This document shows, one piece after another, positions 43,401 through 64,000 of a stretch of 64,000 nt of DNA. The translations under genes and the position numbers were made by a program. Source of the DNA: Liolophura sinensis (Eukaryota; Mollusca; Polyplacophora; Chitonida; Chitonidae); contig NC_088302.1 in assembly GCF_032854445.1 (NCBI RefSeq), positions 34,903,191 to 34,967,190 of the forward strand. The letters run 5' to 3'. Each line of letters opens with the position of its first letter. Position 1 is the stretch's first letter. The notes beneath the pieces were generated by a model. That model did no database searches, was not told the origin of the DNA, and saw only the letters and a program-made list of their open reading frames with translations.

Positions 43401-45942
43401 CATGGGTGTTGTTTTGTTTTTGTGGCTAGGAATGGATTGTAGGAAACAGAAAGATAGCAGCCCAGTTGAGGAGAAGGTGTCAGTAACAGAATACGGCTTC
43501 CATCCTTCTATTATAGAAAAGCTAAAAACTAAAAGTTTTATGGCTGCCATGGAAAAGGTAAGTTAAAGAATATGCTGAGATGCAACAAGTTTCTTGGCAT
43601 TTAAACCCTAAAGTGAAACAAATCAAAAAGAAAATAAATTTGCAGTGAAACATTCACTGAAAGAGAAAACAAACGGTTCACTGCATTTTGATTTTTTTTT
43701 TTTGTCTCTGTCAACTCAGGCTTCCTTACTTTGGTTATTCTTTTACTTCATAAGCACAATGATTTTTATGACATACACAAAAGTAGTGTTTTTTTTTCTT
43801 TCTTTTTTTTTGCTGTTGTTGTCATGTATGATCACTTTTGAGCCTGAATATGTTTCAGGCATCCAAAGCTGAAATCCACGAGCCAAGACATTGCAGAGAC
43901 TGCAGGTATGTTATTTATTGTTGGTATAAGGGTGAAAATATTGAGCTTTCCATCACAGATAAAGGTGATGCTATATCACGTTACGACTACTATGTTGGTA
44001 GGAATGCTTAATTTTAAATTATTTCTTTATTTACACGATTATTGTTCAAACCATAATGACACAAGTAAAATTGGTGGAAAGCAAGAAGTCTGCAACAACT
44101 ACCGTAAATCACGAAGAGTTTAGCCGATGATTTCAAACAGTGTATTCCATGATTCCTTGTGTTTAGTTGTGATTCTTGGTAGTTGGACACAGCTGTAGGG
44201 CAGTAGGGGTCTGAGGAGTGTGTTTATAAAATTGTACATACCTGTGACAAGACCAGTAAACACTTTGACGCTTCACTGAACCTACTGCTGTTAGCTCTAG
44301 TAGAATTGCTACACAGCTACTGCCAGAATGCACATCTCACATATGGTGTGCCGAGTGAGTTGTGCGAAAAGCGCTAGTACCATCTCTACATATCTTCTAC
44401 CAGAATGCATGTTTCATGTATGGCCTGCAAGAGTATGTTGTGCCAAAGCAGGCGGATTGAGTTTAGACAGTGGACTGGTAACAAATGAGCCCACATTGAT
44501 AAGCATGCAGGTTTTTCAAGACATCACCAGACAACGAATATGTGTCTAGGGTAAAGTAAATAAATATCCATATGCGTTTTAGAAGCTAATTTACAAATAT
44601 AAATACAACACTTCACTGCTCTGACTTACCGCGATTAGGTTCAGCTTTATAGGTTTGCCCATGTTGGAGTAAGATCATCCATTTTTACGTAATTTGCTTG
44701 AATCAAAACTCGTGATCACACCTTACCAGTGTAGGCCATGATAATTTAAACATATCATTCATTAAATGGAAATTTCGGATGTCTCGTATGACTCAGGTGT
44801 CATTTTGGCTTCTCACTTGTTTACAGGGTTGTGCTGGAGGAAATCGAGGAAAGGGAACAAGAAAAAATATTCATCCGTGGAAAAGTGGCAGATCTTCAGA
44901 GAAAAATAATGGAGGATAAAATATGTAACCACTTGGTGAAAATGGTAAGTATTTTATTCTGAGTAAGTTACGGCAGATTAATATTTTGTGTTTTATGGAT
45001 GAGCACATGCGAAAAAAAATCCAAAAATGGAATAAAAATAAAATAGAGAATGCACTTTTTTATTGTGTCAAATGTTAATGTTTCATATGTGATTTTTTTT
45101 GTTTTTCGATCACATAAATTTGTTTTTAACAGAAACCATTGCTGAGACATTCCATGTTTTCCACAAATTAGATGATTTTCAGTTCATATGCCTGTCAAAC
45201 AAAAATTGAAATATCAATTCAGGCTTCCATTTTGCAAAGCTTGCATGACTGTGACAGAAACAACTGTGACGGCAATGAAATACTTCTGTATATGACATCT
45301 TGAGAAACATTTGCGCAAATTTCCACATGCTTTGTACGATGGGCCCCAGGTGTGCAAATCAGCATTATGATTAAGTGAGGCAGCACTATAATACTATAAT
45401 AGTGATGACATGGTAATGATTCTGCTGAAATGATGAACCTGCAAGAAGTACCTATGTGGTACCTCCTAGGGGGGGGAAAAGGGAGTACACTATCCGATTC
45501 CCTTGTGCAAAAGAGTTTAGCTGTGTTAGAATTATATAACATTTTAGATGAAAAAAAAAATTCTTGTGCAGTAAAAACCTCACCTTCATTGACAGTTCAT
45601 ATCACCTCCACTGGCAGTTCTTATCACCTCCACTGACAGTTCATATCACCTCCACTTCATACTAAAGTCAGTGGAGGTGATTTTTTTTTTTAGCTTAGAA
45701 ATATGGAAATTAATTACAAATTTCTCAATATTTTTGCATTAGACACTGAAATCTTCATTTGTTATCTTCTTCAGGATTCCATCTCACTGATAGCAGATAT
45801 TTTACAAGATTTGCCCCGAATGAGTGACAGCCCTGCTGTCATCAGTAAACGTTTGAACCAACCACTGACAGACCATCTGGATGTTCTACACAGACAAACC
45901 TTACATGTACCTCCTGAGAAATCCTCTAGTAGTACAACATGA
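39909..45942 (+). CDS. Uncharacterised protein, possible C8orf48/DUF4606 relative (8 exons)
   Basis: I joined eight exons in one frame (1,305 bases, 434 residues). The first ATG in frame after an acceptor at 39881-39882 is used as start; the frame is open back to that acceptor, so further N-terminal exons are possible. Residues 1-200 are Ser/Thr-rich and probably disordered, with a motif of aromatic-S/T-D/S-x-F repeated five times (58-63, 75-80, 89-94, 125-130, 188-193). Residues 215-240 and 260-285 are charged. The C-terminal part (about 305-415) carries IIEKLK, a HEPRHCRDC element, a Glu/Lys-rich helix and LPRMSDSPAVI. This end recalls vertebrate C8orf48 (DUF4606), from memory only. No signal peptide or membrane segment is seen. 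It lies head-to-tail after TAF1 and converges with UBL3. Function unknown. Confidence 0.85.
40699..41531 (+). repeat. 38-bp minisatellite of splice-acceptor-like units
   Basis: About 21 units of 38 (some 39) bases in intron 1 of the uncharacterised gene. Each holds ACTTTCCTACTTTTGCAG, a pyrimidine tract ending in CAG, then ACAACCCTCCCACCTGTC. About 19 keep the AG; units near 41070 and 41452 have lost it. Open frames across the array come from the lack of stop words and do not look coding. Confidence 0.92.
41571..41676 (+). CDS. Uncharacterised gene, exon 2
   Basis: Acceptor CTCTTCTTTTCAG, donor GTGAGT, phase 2 in, 0 out. It encodes the fifth motif (YTDSFE) and an acidic SPSEEESET end. The acceptor follows the 38-bp array by about 40 bases. 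Confidence 0.88.
42258..42390 (+). CDS. Uncharacterised gene, exon 3
   Basis: Acceptor CAAATCACCACAG, donor GTGGGG, ends phase 1. It encodes LPTISEDDARYEFVRRLLDR, a likely helix. Bases before the acceptor resemble a SINE tail. Confidence 0.85.
43003..43095 (+). CDS. Uncharacterised gene, exon 4 (GC donor)
   Basis: Acceptor TTTAAATACAG; ends at TATG before GCAAGT, a GC-type donor with otherwise good consensus. It encodes YCKEKIKLLKRKKKY, strongly basic. Confidence 0.82.
43430..43557 (+). CDS. Uncharacterised gene, exon 5
   Basis: Acceptor TTTTTGTGGCTAG, donor GTAAGT, phase 1 in, 0 out. It encodes VTEYGFHPSIIEKLKTKSF, the start of the conserved-looking C-terminal domain. Confidence 0.88.
43859..43905 (+). 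CDS. Uncharacterised gene, exon 6 (47 bases)
   Basis: Acceptor ATATGTTTCAG, donor GTATGT. It encodes ASKAEIHEPRHCRDC, with His and a Cys-x2-Cys pair that could bind metal. Confidence 0.85.
44827..44944 (+). CDS. Uncharacterised gene, exon 7
   Basis: Acceptor TTGTTTACAG, donor GTAAGT, phase 2 in, 0 out. It encodes a Glu/Lys-rich helix (LEEIEEREQEKIFIRGKVAD) and EDKICNHLVKM. Confidence 0.88.
45589..45681 (+). repeat. Short tandem repeat with inverted copy
   Basis: Three units of about 26 bases contain ATCACCTCCACTGRCAGTTC. One unit (ATCACCTCCACTGAC, 45623-45637) is a perfect 15-base inverted match to GTCAGTGGAGGTGAT at 45667-45681, so the intron 7 RNA could form a hairpin. Confidence 0.8.
45775..45942 (+). 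CDS. Uncharacterised gene, exon 8 and stop
   Basis: Acceptor TATCTTCTTCAG, stop TGA at 45940-45942. It encodes LIADILQDLPRMSDSPAVIS and a Ser/Thr end. The LPR-S-D-P pattern is what recalls C8orf48. Confidence 0.88.
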   Translation, partial: DSISLIADILQDLPRMSDSPAVISKRLNQPLTDHLDVLHRQTLHVPPEKSSSSTT

Positions 45943-46539
45943 AGTTGTATATCTGTCACAGCATTCGACATCTGCAATGCTTTGTCCAAAGATATGTTAC
46001 GGGTACTAAATATGTATATTTTGTTTTACTTAAAGACAAATTTATTTATAGATCTTTTTCTGAAACCTTAAAGATTACAGGCTTAGCTTGGCTGACCTAG
46101 GCTGGGTGTAATATAAGCTCTAAAAATTATTTTAATGAAAGGTCAGTCTGATTTTGTAAAAAAATCTAATTTTACGTTTATAATGCTCCAGCATTAACAA
46201 TGAAACAAATGCCTCTGGCATCTTTACTGAAAGCTCCTTGGCCAGGTGTCTAATTAGCCAGTTACCAAAAGTCCTAAATGTGTCGTGTATTGACACCATG
46301 TTAACTCATTGTTTACTTTACGTGTATGATTATCAAGGATTTAAATTAGACTGCATAAGAGAATGTGATTCCAAAGATTGTGGTCGCAAGAACAGAGTTA
46401 CAGATTGGTGTCCCTTTGTTTAGAATATATGATGGTATGTTACAGTAATTAGCCTATATTTATCATGACATAGACTCAAATGTAGGTCTTCAAATTTCTA
46501 CATACATGTACATGCAATTTATAACTTTCAATGCCCTGA

Positions 46540-46545
46540 AATAAA
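46540..46545 (+). other. Possible polyadenylation signal of the uncharacterised gene
   Basis: AATAAA repeated in an AAATAAAT run, about 600 bases after the stop. It could also be a leftover SINE tail. Confidence 0.4.
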
Positions 46546-47197
46546 TAAATAAATAAATCAGAAGATTCTGATATCGTGCGGTTTTTACCATTTAATATAC
46601 ACAAGTCTGTGAAATGTGGTTGAAATTTTGACACAGCTAGCACTGTGTTTAACAGGATGCACAGGCTCCAGGATCAAGAAGCTGTCTTAGACTTAAGTCA
46701 AGCTGCTTCTTAATATGTGGTATTATTCTTAAATATAGATTTGAACTTAGACACCAATTTTCCATTTTGTCATGAGAACTAGTGTTGAAGTAAAAATTAC
46801 TCCAGTAAATCACAATTTTAACGTGGTAAACTAGTTTCAAGTAGACAGCTTTATCAACCTGGGGCCAGCAGCTTGTCTTGATGGAAAGAAGCGTTCCATA
46901 AAAAGATGATACTCCTGCCTGATACTATTGTGTCTATATATTAGTATTATCAATCCAACAAAAGCTGAATTTTTAATTTATGGGAAAAAACCTTGATACC
47001 ATCTTTTTAGACTGAAGGTTTATATGCCTGCATGATACGAAACACCGCAACTCTATCCTACAACCCCCACCACTGGTGAGGTACTGTTACTTCTGCCTTT
47101 CTGAGGGGTGTCTTTCATGTACATAATGATGTAGAGTATGATTTTTCTTATTTTAGCTCCGTTTCCTCTGCAGTGTTGCGTGCACTTCATGTAACTA

Positions 47198-47315
47198 TTT
47201 ATTTGATTGGTGCCGTACTCAAGAATATTTTACTTATACTGTGGCTGTGGCCAGCATTATGGTGGGAGGAAACCCACTGCTATCCCCGGGTTGCTGTCAG
47301 ACCTTCCCACGACTC
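47198..47315 (-). repeat. SINE family A, truncated copy with target-site duplication
   Basis: The minus-strand body and tail are flanked by the direct repeat CATGTAACTA at 47188-47197 and 47316-47325, a clear 10-base target-site duplication. The copy is 5' truncated, as expected from L1-type or related reverse transcription. Confidence 0.85.
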
Positions 47316-47370
47316 CATGTAACTACTTATGTACAGTTTGGTGCAGTTTCCTATGCATGGTGTTGGAGTC

Positions 47371-47570
47371 TTTTTCATTTACTTAATGATGTTGACTATG
47401 ATTTTCAGATTTTAGCATGGTTTCCTCCAGTCTTGTGTATTTCATTTACTTAATGATATTGACTATGATTTTCAGATTTTAGTATGGCTTCCTCAAAAGT
47501 CTTTTCATTTACTTAATGATGTTGACTATGATTTTCAGATTTTAGCATTGTTTCCCCTGCACAGTGCTGG
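47371..47570 (+). repeat. About 65-bp tandem repeat, three units
   Basis: Units contain TTCATTTACTTAATGATGTT, GACTATGATTTTCAGATTTT and GTTTCC. A diverged unit lies at about 47110-47180, beyond a SINE copy that seems to have inserted in the array. Confidence 0.85.
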
Positions 47571-47979
47571 ATAAAGAAGATCCAAGTGCAGTGATTGGTG
47601 GGGCATGCAGTACACACGAAACTATCAACGAAGCTGCCACAGTTCAGTTTAGTGTTTCCCATACTCTTGCCAACAAATGAAGTACTCAACTGAAGACCCC
47701 ACGTTTCAGCTTAAGGTTTCTTATAGATAATTTGCTCTTACCGACATGTTGGATCAGCAACAAAAGAATTTGATGGTATAGCTCTCTTGGAGTGAGCCTT
47801 TAAGTATATTCGCTCAGCCATGAGATTCTTTTGTTAGAGATCCAATTTCACCAACATGGCCATAACTGCAATCTTCTCATCTAATAAAACAATTACACGC
47901 AGATTTCACATCCCAGCTTCGTGTTTCCTATACTAAAAACAGAACATATGCTGTGAGCAAATAAAACAGACTGATGAGG

Positions 47980-50900
47980 GTGTGTTATGTAAAGATTTAT
48001 TGACTGTACCGATGTACACTGATGAGAGCTCTGTCAAGTGGCCCTGTGAAGAATGGATGTGTAAAGGGAGCGCTGAAGGCCCATTATGTACAGAGATTTA
48101 ACTGTGAGGAAGAGGGTTACATTACAGGATGTGATGTACAAACCAACGTGGACAGAAAAAATCACAGCATTGAATAACATATAACTACACCTTTACACAG
48201 ATAAACCAATACTCCAGTTGTACAGAATTTAAAAAAAAAAACCCACTGAATCTAAAGAGAACTGTACAGCTGAAATTAATGGTCAAAAATTTATCACACT
48301 ATGCAAGATAATGAAAAGTAAGAACTTGCAAGTTCTCTGAATACAGATCTATGTAAAAAGAGTAATGTTAAGCATTGTTTATACTACATGCAGAAAATAC
48401 TCAGAAACATAAATAATGCCGCACTACAGTAAGTCACCAAACATCAAATTATGGAACAAGAATTTCTCACAGTAGAGGACACCTTAAAAGTAGGTAGAGT
48501 TAATTCTACAGTGTCATTCACCTGTTAGGAGTTTTACTAAAATTTTCTTCAGTTTCATCATATTTAATATTGCTATATTTCTTTTAGTTTCATATCAGAG
48601 TACATTGATGTTAGTTGGGTATAACTTGCATTTCAGATTAAAAAACTGATGTACTTTAGTATTAAATTTCCTGGATGGAAATTGTACTGTACGTTGTATT
48701 TGCTTGTGCCTACCTACCCTTAAAATATTGTATGTCCATAATAGCATGAGCTGTACTAGATTACATCTATGAGGATTCAAATTTCATTCAGGAATATAGA
48801 AGGTTTTAGCAGGAAATAAAACACACTCTGTAAACTGAAGCCATTTGTAAACAGCCGATAAACTTTCACATACATGTGCTTCAGTCCAGTGACACTGTTC
48901 AGTCTTGGATAATATAGTGCAGCTGATACTTTGCATATTGAGAAAAACTCTATTTGTGACTAATATTTCAGTCATAAATTTGGCCTTGACATGGTGTCTT
49001 ATGCTGTGTTCAGGAATAGTTTTCGTATGGTAAAAGTAGTTAAGGAAAGCAGACAAAAGGCAAAAACCATGCAGCACCAGTTACCTGACAATCCCTAAAT
49101 TATAAATCACTATATAGACAACATGAGCTGAAATTCAACATGTTACCTCATTTGGTCTGCAGCTAGAACTCTATTTACAGCTTGGCCAGCAAGTGTCCAA
49201 AATTAGCCCTTCATCAAGAGATGAAAGCCAAATTTAAAATGAACAGTCCAAATATGAGGTCAAAATAAAGTTTTCCTCTAAATTCCAAGTAACAACTGAC
49301 ATTTATATACATGCATATTGTGTTCTTTCACACTGGTACTTTACAAGTATAGCTCTTGGGAGGGCAGAAAGAGTCTTTGGAGATGGAAAAAAAAAGAAAG
49401 AAAAAAAAGCACATGTAAGCATGGATTTGAGCAAAATAGACGTACATGCAATTTTTCATCAGATGACTTTAACTTCGTACATATTTATCCAGGAAAGAAA
49501 GTAAGAACATTGAAACAATACTTAATAACAAGCTTAAAAAGGATAGTGAAGATGACTACATGTATGTAAGCCCATAACAACACCTTGTACTAAACATTCT
49601 CTCCCTTATGAACATGCACTGTAAGCATACTAGAGATAATCCTTGCAGGAACCTGAACACATACAAATAACCTGAATAGGCAGGGTAAGTCTCTGAGCTC
49701 CCTTACCGACATAGAGCACTATTTCTGGACTAGACAGGTAAAGGTGAGGTGGTGTCGCTGCATCAATCATTAGGGTAACATTGTTGAAAGCTTTTTCTTG
49801 GCTAATAATAATAATAATAAAAAAAGCAGACCTAAAATTTCTGGCATTTCCAGCAAATTGCATCAAAGAACAGAACTGTCGAATACTGGTACAACGCATG
49901 TAATTTGCTTTTCCTTGTTACCTAGGAGTGTAAACTTGTGATTCCAATGATTCGGGTACATTGACCTCTCATACGTGTCTAACACACTAGTGACTACTAC
50001 TTGCAGTTCCTCGGGAACTGATATTCGTTATACACTAGGGTATGTATATATGTAGGTCTGGTGATTCAATTTTTTTTTTTATATACATCTTAAAAGTTCA
50101 ATCCTGTATTTTCATAGCTTTCACAAATGTAAGATGCTTGCCTCAGAAATTTGCCAATGCAGGTAGTGATGTTTGTTATTTTCAGATTAATCCTTTCATG
50201 CTGGATTAGCATCCTAACACACACCCATGTTCAATAATCTGTCAAAATGATTAGAAAACTGTTTATCACTGTTTTGCGATGTATTGCTTACAGTATTGAT
50301 TTTGCTCTATTCACCGTCAATGTGATGTACAAATAGAACACACATGTACAAAAAAAAAAAAAAAAAAAAAAATTACCATAGCAGAGAACACACTTTCCCC
50401 AAATAACCTCACAGCATATTTCATAAATTCACAAGTTTTTCTGTCAATCTCTATCAATAAACACAACTGTGATGATAATAAATTATATACACCCTACTTC
50501 CAACCATGGCAAGTACAATTCAACATTAAACAATCTGTACAGCAAATTTTCAGTTCATTTCAACATCAAACCCTAGGAGCAGATTACTTGCTCTTAGGTT
50601 TCAGATGTTTTAAATCCCAATTTTAACCATATTTTGGGGCCGGAAATTAACCGTCAATATGATATGAATTCAATGTTTACCAGTACGTCTGATCATTATA
50701 TATATATTCAAATGTTGTGAAATCAAAACTCGTTCCTCTATCTTTATATTTCAAATCAAAATGAAAAGTGTAAATTATAAGAGTCTTACTGAGGATCCAT
50801 CATTGAATTGTCAGAGTTGAAACTTTAAGATAACACCAATCAAAGCTCCAACACTAAAGAATGATGCTCTGGTCAACTAGTTTCTTCGTTGCATTTAATA

Positions 50901-52037
50901 TCAAAGACGGGTGACGTGTTTTCTGGTTGTTATAAACTGTACATAGAAGCGGAAATCTTTTAAAGCAACTGCTTCAAGAACAGCTGCAATTTACTTTAGA
51001 AATATAATGGATCTGCTGATCATAGGCATTCTATAAAATAATGTACATCACAAGATGGGATTGAAACCTTGCTACTCAATACTACTTCTGTATATCACTT
51101 TTCTTCTGATTAGACATACTTTTAATTCATGAAAGTGGAAAAAGAAATTCAAGCACTACATAAATAAAACATCAACTGTAAAACTCAACTGACCATACCC
51201 ATCCTGTTTACCATATCAATATTTTTTTTTTCTTAAACATAAATTTTTTTTTTACACATTTTAGTTTTTAATTGCAATCATATCTGATATTTGTCAGTCA
51301 ATTGTCATTTGTGTTGACTGTGTGTGTCAGGGGAAATGTTAATTATTGGCTAACGGTGGGCTATACAGATAGAATCAAGAATTCATAAAATTATTTGACA
51401 CTCATAATGTACTGTTATTTACACTTTGTTACATTCAAGTTGAGAGAGATGAACATGTGAGAACCATCATGCAATGGGGACTACTCACTATGCTCATATG
51501 ATAAATAACTGTAGATAAATCAGTCTCTTGTGATCCCTCCCCTGCCCCCTAAAACCCAAATTGACCAATCACCAGAGGCAGATCATCAGTAGATCCTGTC
51601 ACATAAAGCCAGGCCATCAAAGGTCAGACAGTCTGGCTGATTGGTTCACACAGTCCCTGCCTGTGTCTCAATGACCAATCAAATAATTTCAGCACTTGTC
51701 TATCATGTGCTCCACACACAACATTGCCGGGCTTGTAACGTCACGGGGTGGGCATGAATTACAGGTGATACGGCTGAGCTGGATGAAAAATCCAATTTGA
51801 ACATGTTGTTGTTAAAATGATATCCTTGAACTATTAAAGCAAGTCCGGTGGTTTGCCGGTAATTGGCCATTTCCTTGCAGCGGAGCCGATCTGGGTTCCC
51901 TGGCCACTGGAGCGGCGGACAAACGCTGTGGTCATCACTGACAGGCCTGATCCCCACAGCTGAAAGACTGATTGAGGTGAGAGGGTAAGGCAGGCAGCCC
52001 CTGTCCCCAACCCCTCTGCCAGGCCACGCCCACCTGG
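47980..52037 (-). other. UBL3: Likely UBL3 3' UTR
   Basis: No intron-exon structure or coding frame is seen on either strand over about 4 kb after the UBL3 stop. Vertebrate UBL3 also has a long 3' UTR, so this is assigned as UTR by inference. A poly-A tract lies at about 50350-50371. Confidence 0.5.
47996..48001 (-). other. UBL3: Polyadenylation signal of UBL3
   Basis: TTTATT on the plus strand is AATAAA on the minus strand, followed by AT-rich and GT-containing sequence. It would give a 3' UTR of about 4 kb. Nearer signals could also be used. Confidence 0.5.
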
Positions 52038-61523
<9,486 letters not shown>

Positions 61524-62457
61524 CTGCAATACAGCAAATTAACACATACATGTACTACATGCGTGAACATGAGAGAACGGCACTTGTTTTAAATATGTAT
61601 ATGCATTCGTTAGCTTGCTGTTAGCTTTGAAGTTTCCTGACTAAGTCTACTGTATTTCACTGTTTAATAGATCTAGGGCCTTAAAGTGATGGTCAGAAGA
61701 AAAAAATGTTTTTTGAAAAAAAAAAAAAAATCAAATGAAAAAAAACCCCCAGGAAAACAAGATTCTCTGAGCCTACATGTACATGTACACGTACTTCACT
61801 TTTTTAATTAAGGACACATCCACAAAGTCCCCAATCTAAAGCTGTACTTATAAATACATCCGTGTTGTCTTCAGTGTACAGTACATAGCTATTGATTAAA
61901 ACATTTGTGATAATGCTGAACTGATATTGTCAGTGTTGTCAACCCCAAACGCCACAAACATCCTGAATGCCAGTATAATGCACTAATAAATTCTGTTTGA
62001 TAAGGAATGACACACCTTTGTGTCATTAGGGCATGTAATACAGGTGGTGTGTACTGCTTTCCATCCATACATCTCTGATCAAACTGCAGTTCGTAACTAT
62101 ACATGTACATACACCTGTCATAATACTTTCAATGACACATTATTAAAGGATTTATGAATGACACATGTAATGTGTTTCTCCTGGTAATGTTTTCACACAC
62201 AGACACACAGGAGTACAACTAAGTTTCTCAACCTTCTTGTTTAATGTGTTAAATGGATTAACGATAAGGGTATTAAAGCATCATCAGCTCTCCATGGGCT
62301 ATGTCAGTGACATGTGCATGTAAAATGCATGGTGAACACAGTTAATAGTACATTCTGAAAACAAAGCTTTATATAAATATATTGTATTGGAGGTGGAGTA
62401 CATGTATAGGTCACATTTTGTTGTATCATGTTTAACGCTTTGGCTTTTTGAGTTTTA

Positions 62458-62542
62458 GGGGCCTCCCTGCCTGAGTGACGCAATGACCCAGGAGCCTCCC
62501 ACCAATGTGGTTGTTTTAAGTTCCAGTCTAGCTCATTAAAGG
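62458..62542 (+). repeat. SINE family A head fragment
   Basis: It reads GGGGCCTCCCTGCCTGAGTG then CAATGACCCAGGAGCCTCCC and ends near CCAGTCTAGCTCAT. Only the tRNA-like 5' part is present. Confidence 0.75.
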
Positions 62543-63968
62543 TTAGTTTTTGAGGTTTGAAATTACAGGAAGTGCGACCTCGTCTAACATGCAGTATGTG
62601 GGTTGTCACAAGAACATGATATCAGTGGCAGAAATGAGGCTCACTCCTAAAAATGTACCTTTCAGATGGGAGAGTGACCTCATAAGAATTAACTCAGTGA
62701 GGCCCTATTGTATTCACATGTAGGTAGCGGATTTCAGGGCCATTTCAAATACAATTTATTTATAAACTTTGGAAATTTCAACAAATTACAAGGCAAGTTT
62801 AAATTTTGATGCTCAATTTGCTTTTGTCACAGTTAATCTGTTAATTTGCTTTGGTAACATTTTGTCTCTCATTTTATCACAGGCATTATGATCCATAGAG
62901 CAAGTACTGTATTAAAACACTACGTTTCTGCACCCACAAGAAATCTGCTCCCAGACAAATTCTGCGCCTGGCATCACTTTCCGTAATTTCTAAGTACTCA
63001 TGCAAAATATCAATAAATGAGCAAAATAATGACAAGACAGCAATTTACAATAAGTACATGTAGGCCAAGAGTGACAAATACATGTAATTGTGTTGAATCT
63101 TTTTGTTAATTTGTGTATTATTGGCCTAAATACTTAACCGAACAATGATTAGTTCCGGTCTATGATACATGTATATCCTTCAATAATGTATAACAAGCTG
63201 GCTTGTTGGCTTTAGGTTACCTTGGTTTTTCAATATTTATACTTTCTGATGGTATTTCATCATACAGTAGCATGTACTGCCTCAATGGAATGTCATGGTA
63301 AGATACTACACAAAAATGCCACACCCTGTCTAAGTGTCACAAAATACAGATACCTAAGTGACAAAAATATGCTCTCAGTAATAATGTTTCTCTTTCAGCA
63401 AAACATTTCCATGCACTCTGCCAGTCGTGCCTAGCTATTAACAAACCCAACTTTATTTGGCATATATTCAGATTAACAGGAGCAGGGGCAGGGTCAGGGT
63501 CAGGTCTCTTGATCTGAGTTTCCAGACATATTCAAGGCTGCTGGAATCAAACTACATGTGCATGAGCATGTGCCTGAAGCAACTTAACTGCCAGATTTGC
63601 CACTCCACCCAGCATGATTCAAAGTATGTATTTTACTCTTGTCCATCAGATCCCGGAGAGCCATATTATTTTCATATTGTAAGGTAGCAATTAAGGGAAA
63701 TAACTTAATACGCTATTTAAGCATCTGGGGGTGCTGCTGTGTGTACCATTTGCCCTACACAATTTTGCAAACACTGACAAGGATGAAATGTTGAGTGATG
63801 AATAAATTTCATCATTTGTTGATTTCCAAATTTCGCATGTGACTTAGGAATACTCAAGCGCTAAGTACAGACTGCTTTACTAAATCAAAACAGGGAAATC
63901 AAAAACTTACTCCACTCCGGGCCAGCTAAATCTGCAAGTGTATCTTCCGTCGTTATTTGTAAGGTAGA

Positions 63969-64000
63969 TAAGTCCAGTTTATGCTGTCTTCCTCTCCCAC
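63969..64000 (+). repeat. SINE family A, partial at window edge
   Basis: AAGTCCAGTTTATGCTGTC and following bases match the region after the B box of family A; the rest runs off the right edge. Confidence 0.5.

Larger units (their letters stand above)
45943..47995. other. Convergent spacer
   Basis: Between the stop of the uncharacterised gene and the UBL3 3' end. It holds the candidate poly(A) run at 46540, a tandem repeat at 47108-47570 interrupted by a SINE copy, and no supported exon. Confidence 0.6.
61524..64000. other. UBL3: UBL3 intron 1 (part)
   Basis: I found no exon ending in an ATG-containing UBL3 start within this stretch, so the first exon is probably beyond the edge. It holds SINE fragments (62458-62542 and 63969-64000) and short repeats of TACATGTA. 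Confidence 0.6.

Noticed and set aside
63901-63945. Possible UBL3 first exon (minus strand, ends before GTAAGT)
   Set aside because: No ATG precedes the donor in the visible sequence and the stretch lies next to a SINE fragment.

Overview
This window is animal nuclear DNA, most likely from a mollusc or another lophotrochozoan. Genes are split into many short exons with GT-AG introns. Introns and spacers carry many copies of a tRNA-type SINE, small inverted-repeat elements and minisatellites, and short TACATGTA-type words are frequent. No bacterial, viral or organelle gene is seen. The taxon is inferred from SINE style and protein similarity, not proven.

Three genes are supported. (1) TAF1, the largest TFIID subunit, lies on the + strand at 1988-34276. 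I could join 41 coding exons in one open frame of 5,808 bases (1,935 residues), with the start codon after an in-frame stop, the TBP-binding N-terminus, the TAF1 core with winged helix, the CCHC zinc knuckle, two bromodomains and an acidic tail. (2) An uncharacterised gene lies on the + strand at 39909-45942. It has eight exons and 434 residues, with a repeated aromatic-S/T-D-x-F motif in its N-terminal half and a charged C-terminal domain that looks like the vertebrate C8orf48 (DUF4606) family. One of its introns is of the GC-AG type. (3) UBL3, a prenylated membrane-anchored ubiquitin-fold protein, lies on the - strand. Four exons are seen between 61523 and 52038, and the first coding exon is beyond the right edge. 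Its 3' UTR appears to run to about 47980, so genes 2 and 3 converge tail to tail.

Layout: 1-1987 upstream sequence; 1988-34276 TAF1; 34277-39882 spacer with a 60-bp minisatellite and other short repeats; 39883-45942 gene 2, whose first intron holds a 38-bp minisatellite; 45943-47995 convergent spacer; 47996-61523 UBL3 3' UTR, exons and introns; 61524-64000 UBL3 intron 1.

The three genes have no obvious shared pathway. The most unusual non-coding structure is the 38-bp tandem array in intron 1 of gene 2: nearly every unit carries a consensus-like 3' splice acceptor (pyrimidine tract plus TTTGCAG), placed just upstream of the real acceptor. Other notable items are a minisatellite that grew inside a SINE copy, a second one ending in a SINE-like tail, three inverted-repeat element families, and a SINE-like tail that supplies sequence up to a splice acceptor.
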